Shown: positions 22,945 to 30,827 of the stretch, piece after piece
Layout: each line of letters begins with the position of its first letter
How positions within the stretch are numbered: the first letter of the stretch is position 1
NCBI RefSeq assembly: GCF_002224125.1
Contig: NZ_NCSM01000010.1
Span: forward strand, 166,780-230,779
Direction of reading: 5' to 3'
Source: Streptomyces sp. NBS 14/10
GTDB taxonomy: Bacteria; Actinomycetota; Actinomycetes; Streptomycetales; Streptomycetaceae
Length of the DNA stretch: 64,000 nucleotides
The notes under the pieces: generated by a model
What the model was told of the DNA's origin: nothing
Databases searched by the model: none
Seen by the model: only the letters and a program-made list of their open reading frames with translations
Made by a program: the position numbers and the translations under genes

Positions 22945-23158
22945 ATATCCACAGCACAGTTGTCCACAGCAAGCGCCTGATCTTGTGCAAGCTGTGGAGA
23001 ACATCAGTGCGAGCCCGCACTCATCTGCGTTTCCCCAGGCAGAGACAGGTGTGAACGGTCGAACGGATGTGTTCGGCCGATCACACCGGCGTCAATGCGG
23101 CGGAAGTTATCCACAGATCTTCTGAGTTTTCCCCGGCTGTGGATAACTCTGTGGACGA
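22945..23158. other. DnaA-box cluster outside oriC, between rhomboid gene and crgA
   Basis: Within the 313-bp non-coding gap 22875-23187 I read ATATCCACA at 22945, TTGTCCACA at 22960 (perfect), TGTGGAGAA at 22993, TTATCCACA at 23107 (perfect), TGTGGATAA at 23138 (perfect, opposite strand) and TGTGGACGA at 23150. The boxes at 23107 and 23138 face each other. Their fit is better than that of most boxes inside oriC. A functional DnaA-box cluster upstream of crgA has been reported in S. coelicolor, so this is probably its counterpart. Confidence 0.85.
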
Positions 23159-23187
23159 CCGGGGTGCGGAGGATCGGAGGGACGATC

Positions 23188-23445
23188 CTACTTCCACTGA
23201 GTGGAGACCACGAACCCGGCGGCGATGAAGCCGAAGCCGACCACGATGTTCCAGTTGCCCAGCGAGTCGACGGGCATATCCCCGGTCGTCACGTAGAACA
23301 TCACGATCCAGGCGAGGCCGATGAGGAACATCGCCAGCATCAACGGAGCCACCCACCGGCGGCCGCTGTGCAGACTGATGTTAGTGGCCTGCTTCGCCGG
23401 CGGCGGCGTGAAGTCGTCCTTCTTGCGGATCCGTGACTTCGGCAC
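23188..23445 (-). CDS. crgA: Cell division protein CrgA
   Basis: Small actinobacterial divisome protein that coordinates septation and peptidoglycan synthesis; in Streptomyces it delays FtsZ-ring formation in aerial hyphae. The 85-residue protein has a basic N-terminus ([15 protein letters not shown]) and two membrane helices ([21 protein letters not shown] and [19 protein letters not shown]) joined by the conserved loop around [13 protein letters not shown] 23445 is preceded by GGAGAG. The DnaA-box cluster lies just beyond its 3' end. Confidence 0.96.
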   Translation of the reverse strand: MPKSRIRKKDDFTPPPAKQATNISLHSGRRWVAPLMLAMFLIGLAWIVMFYVTTGDMPVDSLGNWNIVVGFGFIAAGFVVSTQWK

Positions 23446-23591
23446 GAGGAACTCTCCTGTCGATGCGCTGCGTGACCGCGCGGTATTGATACGGACGGCA
23501 CCGGGTCGGGGCTGGGGCGGGGGACCAGACCCTTCACTCGGGGCGTCCGTTAGCGTAGTCCTTCCGCGGCGTCGTAAGGAGTAAGGATACG

Positions 23592-24371
23592 GTGGCCAAT
23601 TCCGTGCGCAATTCCGCCGGCACCCCCAACCCGGGCCCCCGCCGCCCCGCCTTCCGCCCCGTCCGGCTGCTGACCGCCGCGGTTTTCGCGCTCGCCGGAC
23701 TGATCTTCTGGACCAGCTTCGACACCGCGCAGGGCACCAATCTCCGCAGCGACGAGTCGATGCTGAGGCTGTCCGACCTCATCCAGGAGCGCAGCCGCAA
23801 GAACGCCGGGCTCGACGACAGCACCGCCCAGCTGCGCTCGCGGGTCGACGCCCTCGCCCGCCGCGACAACGGCGCCACGGACGCCGAGCGCCGCAGGCTT
23901 GCCGCGCTGGAACGAAACGCGGGCACCCAGAAGCTCACCGGTACGGGGCTCTCCGTCACCCTCACCGACGCCCCGCCGAACGCGACGGCGAAGATCCCCG
24001 GAGTGCCCGAGCCGCAACCCAACGACCTGGTCATCCACCAGCAGGACCTGCAGGCCGTGGTCAACGCGCTGTGGCAGGGCGGAGCGCGGGGGATCAAGGT
24101 CATGGACCAGCGGCTGATCTCGACCAGCGCGGTGCGCTGCGTCGGCAACACCCTGATCCTCCAGGGCCGGGTCTACTCCCCGCCGTACACCATCACCGCC
24201 GTCGGCGACCGGGGCAAGCTGCGCGGCGCGCTGGCCGCCTCCCCGGCCATCGAGAACTACCGCAGCTATGTCGAGGCGTACGGGCTCGGCTGGAAAGTCG
24301 CCCAGCACGACAGGGTGACTCTTCCCGGCTACTCCGGCACAGTGGACCTGCACTACGCCCAGCCTCGGTGA
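23592..24371 (+). CDS. DUF881 family membrane-anchored protein
   Basis: Family of unknown function found near division and sortase genes in actinobacteria. The 259-residue product has an N-terminal membrane helix ([19 protein letters not shown]), a coiled-coil stretch ([17 protein letters not shown] to [19 protein letters not shown]) and the DUF881 core [36 protein letters not shown] and [17 protein letters not shown]. The bulk should lie outside the membrane. GTG 23592 has AAGGAG at 23577. The sortase gene follows after about 55 bp. Confidence 0.9.
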   Translation: MANSVRNSAGTPNPGPRRPAFRPVRLLTAAVFALAGLIFWTSFDTAQGTNLRSDESMLRLSDLIQERSRKNAGLDDSTAQLRSRVDALARRDNGATDAERRRLAALERNAGTQKLTGTGLSVTLTDAPPNATAKIPGVPEPQPNDLVIHQQDLQAVVNALWQGGARGIKVMDQRLISTSAVRCVGNTLILQGRVYSPPYTITAVGDRGKLRGALAASPAIENYRSYVEAYGLGWKVAQHDRVTLPGYSGTVDLHYAQPR

Positions 24372-24427
24372 AACGCGTCATCGCGAGAACGCGACAGGCG
24401 CGGTGAACATGGACAGGTGTGCGGTCG

Positions 24428-25111
24428 ATGAGGGTGCGACTGATCGTCAGGACGCTCAGTGAGATCTGCCTCACTGTGGGCACCCTGATCGTCCTCTTTG
24501 TCGTCTACATCCTGTACTGGACCGGCGTCCTCGCCGACCGCGCGATGGACGGGGAGATCGACCGGCTCCAGGACCGATGGGCGACCGGCCCGGTCGCGGG
24601 CGCCGAGGCGACGCCGCAACAGTCCGAGCCGGAGCCGTACCGGAACGGCGCGTCATTCGCGATCATGTACATCCCCCGCTTCGGCGCCGACTGGGCCAAG
24701 CCGGTCCTTCAGGGCACCGGGACCGACACCCTGAAGAAGGGGCTCGGCCACTACACCCGCACCGCCCGGCTCGGCGACCGGGGCAATTTCGCCGTCGCCG
24801 GGCACCGCCGCACCTACGGCGACCCGTTCAAGGACTTCCCCTCGCTGCGCCCCGGTGACGCCGTCGTGCTCAGCGACGGTAGGACCTGGTACACGTACCG
24901 CATCGACAAGCGGCCCTACCGCACGCTGCCCACCGACGTCGGGGTCATCGACCCGGTGCCGCGCGCGTCCGGGTTCCGGGGGCCGGGCCGCTATCTGACC
25001 CTCACGACCTGTGAGCCGGAGTGGGGGCACAGCCATCGGCTGATCGCCTGGGCACACCTGGACGCCACCCGTCCAGTGACCGAAGGCAAGCCGGAAGCTT
25101 TGCTCAGCTGA
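24428..25111 (+). CDS. Class E sortase (first copy)
   Basis: Transpeptidase that cleaves LAXTG-type sorting signals and links proteins to peptidoglycan. The 227-residue protein has an N-terminal signal-anchor (about residues 10-30), a short linker, then the sortase barrel with catalytic His in FAVAGHRRTYGD (about 125), Cys in LTLTTCEPEWG (about 195) and Arg in HSHRLIAW (about 203). The start could be GTG 24419 instead. The sequence after the Cys differs from the other two copies (TCEP against TCTP). Confidence 0.9.
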   Translation: MRVRLIVRTLSEICLTVGTLIVLFVVYILYWTGVLADRAMDGEIDRLQDRWATGPVAGAEATPQQSEPEPYRNGASFAIMYIPRFGADWAKPVLQGTGTDTLKKGLGHYTRTARLGDRGNFAVAGHRRTYGDPFKDFPSLRPGDAVVLSDGRTWYTYRIDKRPYRTLPTDVGVIDPVPRASGFRGPGRYLTLTTCEPEWGHSHRLIAWAHLDATRPVTEGKPEALLS

Positions 25112-25181
25112 CCCACCGGCCCCGGGCCCGGCCCCTTACTCTGGTGCTGCAGTCGACTTCTTCGTCGTGAGTAGGGATGGC

Positions 25182-25358
25182 ATGTACGGCTGGATCTGGC
25201 GGCATCTGCCGGGCAACGCATGGGTGCGGGCGCTGATTTCGCTCGTACTGGTGCTGGCGATCGTCTTCGTGCTCTTCCAGTACGTCTTCCCGTGGGCGGA
25301 GCCCCTGCTGCCGTTCGGCGATGTGACGGTCGACGAGGGAATGGCGGGCCCCCGGTGA
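25182..25358 (+). CDS. Small single-helix membrane protein
   Basis: Unknown function. The 58-residue product starts MYGWIWRHLPGNAWVRALIS, followed by a membrane helix (LVLVLAIVFVLFQYVFPW) and an acidic tail. ATG 25182 is preceded by AGGGA at 25173-25177. An in-frame GTG at 25167 is possible. Its stop overlaps the start of the amidotransferase gene by 3 bases (GTGA), showing translational coupling. Confidence 0.78.
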   Translation: MYGWIWRHLPGNAWVRALISLVLVLAIVFVLFQYVFPWAEPLLPFGDVTVDEGMAGPR

Positions 25359-26005
25359 GCGCGCGCATCCTGGTCGTCGACAACTACGACAGCTTCGTCT
25401 TCAACCTGGTCCAGTACCTCTACCAACTCGGCGCCGAGTGCGAGGTGCTGCGCAACGACGAGGTGGCCCTCGGCCACGCCCAGGACGGCTTCGACGGCGT
25501 CCTGCTGTCCCCGGGCCCCGGCACCCCCGAGGAGGCGGGCGTCTGCGTCGACATGGTGCGGCACTGCGCGCGCACCGGCGTGCCGGTCTTCGGTGTCTGC
25601 CTGGGGATGCAGTCCATGGCCGTCGCGTACGGCGGGGTCGTCGGGCGCGCCCCCGAGCTGCTGCACGGCAAGACCTCGCGCGTGACGCACGAGGGCACCG
25701 GCGTCTTCAAGGGCCTTCCGTCGCCCTTCACCGCCACCCGCTACCACTCGCTGGCCGTCGAACGGGACACCGTCCCGGACGAGTTGGAGATCACGGCCTG
25801 GACGGAGACGGGCATCGCGATGGGGCTGCGCCACCGTCGACTGCCCGTGGAGGGCGTGCAGTTCCATCCCGAGTCGGTGCTCACCGAGTGGGGGCACCGG
25901 ATGCTCGCCAACTGGCTCGAGGAGTGCGGCGACACGGGGGCGGTGGGGCGGTCGGCGGGCCTGGCCCCCGTGGTGGGGGCGGTCGGCGGTAAGGCCGGCG
26001 AGTGA
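25355..26005 (+). CDS. pabA: Glutamine amidotransferase subunit of anthranilate or aminodeoxychorismate synthase
   Basis: Releases ammonia from glutamine for the chorismate-using partner. GTG 25355 gives 216 residues starting SARILVVDNYDSFVFNLVQYL. Class I amidotransferase triad: Cys in FGVCLGMQSM, and His and Glu in VQFHPESVL. LSPGPGTPEEAG forms the oxyanion region. The family cannot be split into TrpG and PabA by eye; no trpE or pabB is nearby. It is embedded between sortase genes and coupled to both neighbours by GTGA overlaps. Confidence 0.88.
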   Translation: MSARILVVDNYDSFVFNLVQYLYQLGAECEVLRNDEVALGHAQDGFDGVLLSPGPGTPEEAGVCVDMVRHCARTGVPVFGVCLGMQSMAVAYGGVVGRAPELLHGKTSRVTHEGTGVFKGLPSPFTATRYHSLAVERDTVPDELEITAWTETGIAMGLRHRRLPVEGVQFHPESVLTEWGHRMLANWLEECGDTGAVGRSAGLAPVVGAVGGKAGE

Positions 26006-27726
26006 CCGCACTGCGCCCCGAGCGCGAGGGCGCGCCCCAAGGCGCCCAGGAGCCCGACCCATACGCGCCGTACGAGCCGAATGAGCCGCCCGGCGCCTAC
26101 GGGGGCACGGACGCGTTCGCGGCGGCGGTGGAGCTGCTGGACGACCCCCTGACCGATCCGCTGCCCAGATCCTCGCCCGGACTCGTACCGGGGACCGTGA
26201 CCGGGCCCGGCGCGGGGCCCGCCACCGGGCCCGCTACGAGGCCCACCGCCGGGCCTGCTGCCAGGTCCGTCGCAGGGCCTTCGGCGGAGCCCATGACGGG
26301 CCGTACCACCGGGCCCGTGACGGGGCCCATGGCCGAACCTCTGCCAGGGGCCGCCAGAACGCCCGCTGCCGGGCCTGTGGCGGGCCGGGCGGCGCCGTCC
26401 GTGCCTGGACCCGCCCCGGCCGCTGAGCGGCCCCCTGGAGGCCCCTCCAGGGCCCGCCATCGCCGCCCCGCCCCCGCGGCACCCGCCGGGCCCGCCACAC
26501 CCGCCGACGCGGACGCGACGGCCATACTGCCGCGGGTGTCCGAGGCGGGGGCTCCGGCACAGGCGCCGACCGGGCAGACGCCGACCGGGCAAAGGCCAGG
26601 TGGGCAGACGCCGACCGGGCAAAGGCCAGGTGGGCAAACGCCGACCGGGCAGGCGCCAGGCAGGCGACGGGCGGCGCGCGACGACGAGACCGTGGCGCTG
26701 CGCGCGGTCCGGGCGGGGACGGCCGACGGGCCCCAGACCGCCGCCGCTTCCCCTCCGGGCGACGACGAGACGGTGCTGCTGCGGCAGATCGGGGCCGACC
26801 CCGCCGAGCCGGATGCCGCGGACGGCCCGCAGGAGCCGCCGCCCGGGGGCCGGGCCGCCCGCAGGCGCGCCGCTCAGGCGGCGGCCAGGCGCGGCGGCGG
26901 CAGACGGGGAGCCCGCGCGCGCGGCGGGGCGGGGGGCGCGGGCGACGATACGGGCACCGCCACCGCCAGCCCGGCCGGAAGCGGGCCGCAGACGGCGAAG
27001 CCCCGCACCCGTATGGAGGCCAAGCGCGCCGCCCGGGCGCGCAAGGACAGCCCGGCCGTCATCGCGAGCCGTGTCGTCGGTGAGCTGTTCATCACGGTCG
27101 GCGTGCTGATGCTGCTCTTCGTGACCTACCAGCTGTGGTACACCAACATCCTGGCCCATCGGCAGGCGAACGACGCCGCCAACAGCCTCCAGAAGAAGTG
27201 GGACCGTGAGGGCGGGGCGAACCGCGATCCCGGTACGTTCTCGCCCGGCGAGGGCTTCGCCCTCCTCTACATCCCCAAGCTGGACGTCAAGGCCCCGATC
27301 GCCGAAGGGATCAGCAAGCAGAAGGTCCTCGACCACGGCATGGTCGGCCACTACGGCAGCGGCAAGCTGAAGACCGCGATGCCGTGGGACAAGAAGGGCA
27401 ACTTCGCGCTGGCCGGGCACCGCAACACCCATGGTGAGCCGTTCCGGTACATCAATAACCTGAAGCCCGGCGACAAGATCGTCGTGGAGACGCAGAACGC
27501 GTTCTTCACCTACGAGATGACCAGCATCCTGCCGCAGACCCAGCCCTCGAACACAGGAGTGATCGGTCCGGTGCCGCCCGGCTCGGGCTTTACGGAACCG
27601 GGCCGCTACATCACCCTGACGACCTGCACCCCCGAGTTCACCAGCAAATACCGCATGATCGTCTGGGGCAAGATGGTCGACGAGCGGCCTCGGAGCAAGG
27701 GCAAGCCGGACGCGTTGGTCCAGTGA
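26002..27726 (+). CDS. Class E sortase with very long cytoplasmic N-terminal extension (second copy)
   Basis: The 574-residue protein has about 350 N-terminal residues of Pro/Gly/Ala/Thr-rich low-complexity sequence (repeats of TGPATGPAT type and of GQTPTGQRPGG type), a basic stretch, a signal-anchor helix (VVGELFITVGVLMLLFVTYQ) at about 355-380, and a sortase barrel with His in FALAGHRNTHGE (about 472), Cys in ITLTTCTPEF (about 541) and Arg in KYRMIVWG (about 550). Class E sortases are usually 230-400 residues. The barrel is likely equivalent to one of the SrtE1/SrtE2 pair of S. coelicolor, which process chaplins. GTG 26002 overlaps the pabA stop. Confidence 0.9.
   Translation: MTALRPEREGAPQGAQEPDPYAPYEPNEPPGAYGGTDAFAAAVELLDDPLTDPLPRSSPGLVPGTVTGPGAGPATGPATRPTAGPAARSVAGPSAEPMTGRTTGPVTGPMAEPLPGAARTPAAGPVAGRAAPSVPGPAPAAERPPGGPSRARHRRPAPAAPAGPATPADADATAILPRVSEAGAPAQAPTGQTPTGQRPGGQTPTGQRPGGQTPTGQAPGRRRAARDDETVALRAVRAGTADGPQTAAASPPGDDETVLLRQIGADPAEPDAADGPQEPPPGGRAARRRAAQAAARRGGGRRGARARGGAGGAGDDTGTATASPAGSGPQTAKPRTRMEAKRAARARKDSPAVIASRVVGELFITVGVLMLLFVTYQLWYTNILAHRQANDAANSLQKKWDREGGANRDPGTFSPGEGFALLYIPKLDVKAPIAEGISKQKVLDHGMVGHYGSGKLKTAMPWDKKGNFALAGHRNTHGEPFRYINNLKPGDKIVVETQNAFFTYEMTSILPQTQPSNTGVIGPVPPGSGFTEPGRYITLTTCTPEFTSKYRMIVWGKMVDERPRSKGKPDALVQ
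26581..26670 (+). repeat. 30-bp tandem repeat inside the second sortase gene
   Basis: A 30-bp unit (begins CCGACCGGGCAAAGGCCAGG) occurs at 26581 and 26611 with one mismatch, and in degenerate form at 26641. It encodes ten-residue repeats of the PTGQRPGGQT kind. The unit is a multiple of three, so copy-number change would keep the frame. Confidence 0.85.
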
Positions 27727-27802
27727 GCGAGCGCGGCTGGGAAGGCCGGAACGACCAGGCAGTCAGAAAGACCGGGACGACCGGAAAAAGGGGTAGGACG
27801 CG

Positions 27803-28552
27803 GTGGCACGGACCGACCAAGACGAGCGGCCGGGCGAAGTGCCCGCCGCGCCCGCGCGGCAGGGCCGCCCCCGCCGGGGGCGGATAGCCGCGGCCGTCGG
27901 CATTCTGGGCGAGCTGCTGATCACCGTGGGGGTGCTCCTCGCGCTCTTCGTCGTCTACTCGCTGTGGTGGACGAACGTGCTGGCCGACCGCGAGGCGAAG
28001 AAGCAGGGCGACCGGGTGCGCCGGCAGTGGGCGCAGCAGGAGGGGCCCGGCGGGCCCGGTCGGCTCGACACCAAGGACGGCATCGGCTTTCTGCATGTGC
28101 CGGCCATGCACAACGGCGAGGTGCTGGTCAAGAAGGGCACGGCGACCGAGACGCTGAACGACGGCGTCGCCGGCTACTACACCAAGCCGGTGAAGTCGGC
28201 GATGCCGTGGGACAAGAAGGGCAACTTCACCCTGGCCGCGCACCGGGACGGGCACGGCGCCAAGTTCCACAACATCGACAAGCTGGACAAGGGCGACGCG
28301 ATCGTCTTCGAGACCCGGGACGTCTGGTACATCTACAAGGTCTACGCGGAGCTGTCCGAGACCTCGAAGTACAACGTGCGGGTGCTCAGCCCGGTCCCCA
28401 AGGAGTCGGGGAAGACGAAGCCGGGCCGCTACATCACGCTCTCGACGTGCACGCCGGTCTATACCTCGCGCCACCGCTACATCGTGTGGGGCGAGCTGGA
28501 GCGTACGGAGAAGGTCGACGCGGACCGTACGCCGCCCAAGGAGCTGCGTTAA
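27803..28552 (+). CDS. Class E sortase (third copy)
   Basis: The 249-residue protein has a basic N-terminus, a signal-anchor (about 30-52, ILGELLITVGVLLALFVVYSLWW) and a sortase barrel with His in FTLAAHRDGHGA (about 146), Cys in ITLSTCTPVY (about 215) and Arg in SRHRYIVWG (about 225). It resembles the second copy in the helix and in the MPWDKKGNF segment, suggesting the two arose by duplication. With the second copy it matches the srtE1/srtE2 tandem of S. coelicolor. It is 76 bp downstream of the second copy, same strand. Confidence 0.92.
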   Translation: MARTDQDERPGEVPAAPARQGRPRRGRIAAAVGILGELLITVGVLLALFVVYSLWWTNVLADREAKKQGDRVRRQWAQQEGPGGPGRLDTKDGIGFLHVPAMHNGEVLVKKGTATETLNDGVAGYYTKPVKSAMPWDKKGNFTLAAHRDGHGAKFHNIDKLDKGDAIVFETRDVWYIYKVYAELSETSKYNVRVLSPVPKESGKTKPGRYITLSTCTPVYTSRHRYIVWGELERTEKVDADRTPPKELR

Positions 28553-28572
28553 CCGCCAGGCCCGACCACGGG

Positions 28573-28610
28573 GAAGCCCCGGCCGCCCGATTCCCGGGCG
28601 CCGGGGCTTC
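28573..28610. terminator. Bidirectional terminator between sortase and pknB
   Basis: GAAGCCCCGGC at 28573-28583 pairs with GCCGGGGCTTC at 28600-28610, and the stem extends inward through CGCCCG/CGGGCG with a bulge. It sits in the 94-bp gap between convergent genes and is followed by TT. Confidence 0.85.
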
Positions 28611-28646
28611 TTGCCGAGGCGACTGCTGCCGCGCGGAGCGCGCGTC

Positions 28647-30659
28647 CTAGGGCCCGCCGGTGGGGCCGCCGAACGGGATGGTGCCGCCGTCGCCGCCGCC
28701 GTCACCGCCCCCGTTGTTGCCCTGACCACTGTCGAAGGTGGTCAGGTTGACGACCTGGCCCTTGGGCACCTGCTGGCCCTCCGCCGGGTCGGAGAACAGC
28801 ACCCTGGAGTCCTCGTTCTGCGATCCGGAGACGGTGCCGACGGTGAGGCCGGCGTCCTCGAGGGCCTTCTTGGCGTCCTTGAGCTTCTGGCCGCGCAGCT
28901 GGGGCACCGCGACGTTCTGCTGCTGCGCGGGGGCCTTGGCGACGGTCAGGGTGACGGTCGTGTTGGGCAGGACCTGCTCGTTGGGCTGGGGGTTCTGGCT
29001 GATGACCGTGCCCGCCTCGACGTCGGCGTTCTCGACCTCCGTGGACTGCACCTTCAGGCCCGCGCTCTCGAGCGTGGAGGTGGCGTCCGCGAGCTTCTTG
29101 GTGGTGACGTCAGGGACGGTGACCTTCGCCTGGGCCCGGGCGACGGTCAGGGTGATCTCGGTGCCCGGCGCGACCTTCTTGCCGCCCTTGGGGTCCTGGT
29201 CGATGACCTTGTCCGTGGTCTGGTCGGACTCCTCGGTCGTCTTGTTGACCTTGAAGCCCTTGGCCTCGAGCTGCTGCTTGGCGCTCTCGAACTGGATGTT
29301 GATGACGTCGGGGACTTCGACCTTCGCGGCGGGCTTGGGGCCCTTGGACATGGTCAGCTGGACCGTGCCGTAGCGCTCGATGGCCTTCTCGCCCTCCACG
29401 CTCTGTTTGCAGACCGTGTTCTTGTCCGCGTCGCAGAAGATGGGGCTGCCGGTCGCCTTGACCTTGAAGTCCGAGTTTTCGCCCTGTTGCCTGGCCTCGG
29501 AGAGGGTCAGGCCCTTCAGCGACGGCACATCGACGTTGTCGCTGTTCTTGCCGCCACTGAAGATCTCCTTGCCGATGAAGATCGCTCCGACCAGCACCAG
29601 GATGCCGGCCAGGACCAGCAGGATCGTCGAGAGATTGCTCTTCTTCTCGGGCCCGCGCCTGCGGTCGGGGCGCTCGTCGTACCCGAAGCCCCCGTCGTCG
29701 TCGCGCATCGGCGGCAGCATCGAGGTCTGCGCGCCGACGTCCTGCGACCGCAGCATGGTCGTGGGCTGGTCCTCGCCGCCGTAGCCGACCGCGCCCAGCG
29801 CGGCGGTGGCGGCGACGGGCTGGCCCTCCAGGGCCGCCTCGATGTCGGCGCGCATCTCGTCGGCGGACTGGTAGCGGTAGTCCGGGTCCTTGACCAGGGC
29901 CCGCAGCACGATCGCGTCCATCTCCGGGGTGATCTCCGGATCGAACGTGCTCGGCGGCTGCGGCTCCTCCCGTACGTGCTGATAGGCGACGGCGACCGGT
30001 GAGTCGCCGATGAACGGCGGGCGCACGGTCAGCAGCTCGTACAGCAGACAGCCGGTGGAGTAGAGGTCGCTGCGCGCGTCGACGGTCTCGCCCTTGGCCT
30101 GCTCGGGGGAGAGGTACTGGGCGGTGCCGATCACGGCGGCGGTCTGCGTCATGGTCATACCGGCGTCGCCCATGGCCCGGGCGATGCCGAAGTCCATGAC
30201 CTTGACCTGGCCGTTCCTGGTGAGCATGACGTTCGCCGGCTTGATGTCGCGGTGGACGATGCCGTTGCGGTGCGAATACTCCAGAGCCTGGAGAATCCCG
30301 ACGGTCATCTCCAGGGTCCGTTCGGGGAGCAGCTTTCTTCCGGAGTGCAGCAGCTCCCGCAGGGTGGATCCGTCGACGTACTCCATCACGATGTACGGGA
30401 TCGAGACGCCGTCGACATAGTCTTCGCCGGTGTCGTAGACCGCGACGATCGCGGGATGGTTGAGCGAGGCGGCCGACTGGGCCTCTCGGCGGAACCGGGC
30501 TTGGAAGGACGGGTCGCGGGCCAGATCCACCCGGAGCGTCTTCACGGCGACAGTGCGGCCGAGGCGGGTGTCATGCGCGAGGTAGACCTCCGCCATGCCA
30601 CCGCGGCCGAGCACAGAGCCCAGCTCGTACCGGCCGCCGAGGCGACGCGGCTCTTCCAT
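28647..30659 (-). CDS. pknB: PASTA-domain serine/threonine protein kinase PknB
   Basis: Membrane kinase sensing muropeptides or lipid II and controlling wall synthesis and division. The 670-residue protein has a kinase domain (1-275) with GRGGMAEVY, VAVKTLR, HRDIKPANVML, MDFGIA and a Thr-rich activation loop (MTMTQTAAVIGTAQYLSPEQ). A juxtamembrane Asp/Arg stretch, a helix (LSTILLVLAGILVLVGAIFIG) near 342-363 and four PASTA repeats (about 372-648, openings VDVPSLKG, VEVPDVIN, VTVPDVTT, VAVPQLRG) follow. The C-terminus is Gly-rich. It ends the fhaA-fhaB-pstP-ftsW-pbpA-pknB unit; 168 bp before it may hold its own promoter. No pknA is present. Confidence 0.97.
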   Translation of the reverse strand: MEEPRRLGGRYELGSVLGRGGMAEVYLAHDTRLGRTVAVKTLRVDLARDPSFQARFRREAQSAASLNHPAIVAVYDTGEDYVDGVSIPYIVMEYVDGSTLRELLHSGRKLLPERTLEMTVGILQALEYSHRNGIVHRDIKPANVMLTRNGQVKVMDFGIARAMGDAGMTMTQTAAVIGTAQYLSPEQAKGETVDARSDLYSTGCLLYELLTVRPPFIGDSPVAVAYQHVREEPQPPSTFDPEITPEMDAIVLRALVKDPDYRYQSADEMRADIEAALEGQPVAATAALGAVGYGGEDQPTTMLRSQDVGAQTSMLPPMRDDDGGFGYDERPDRRRGPEKKSNLSTILLVLAGILVLVGAIFIGKEIFSGGKNSDNVDVPSLKGLTLSEARQQGENSDFKVKATGSPIFCDADKNTVCKQSVEGEKAIERYGTVQLTMSKGPKPAAKVEVPDVINIQFESAKQQLEAKGFKVNKTTEESDQTTDKVIDQDPKGGKKVAPGTEITLTVARAQAKVTVPDVTTKKLADATSTLESAGLKVQSTEVENADVEAGTVISQNPQPNEQVLPNTTVTLTVAKAPAQQQNVAVPQLRGQKLKDAKKALEDAGLTVGTVSGSQNEDSRVLFSDPAEGQQVPKGQVVNLTTFDSGQGNNGGGDGGGDGGTIPFGGPTGGP

Positions 30660-30827
30660 AGCTACTCCAGCCCTCTTCCGTCATTCCCGGCCGCACCCGT
30701 AGGGGCCCGGCGGTGTGCTGCTCGGGCATACCGTACCCGGGACGCCGTGCCGGACCCGGCCTCGGTCGCTACTTGATACGTGACCGGTACGGCGACGTGC
30801 GGGATCGGCACCAGGACGTGACCGGGG

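Noticed and set aside
23446..23591. A promoter for the DUF881 gene
   Set aside because: TAGCGT- and TAGTCC-like -10 candidates occur, but no spaced -35 could be matched with confidence.
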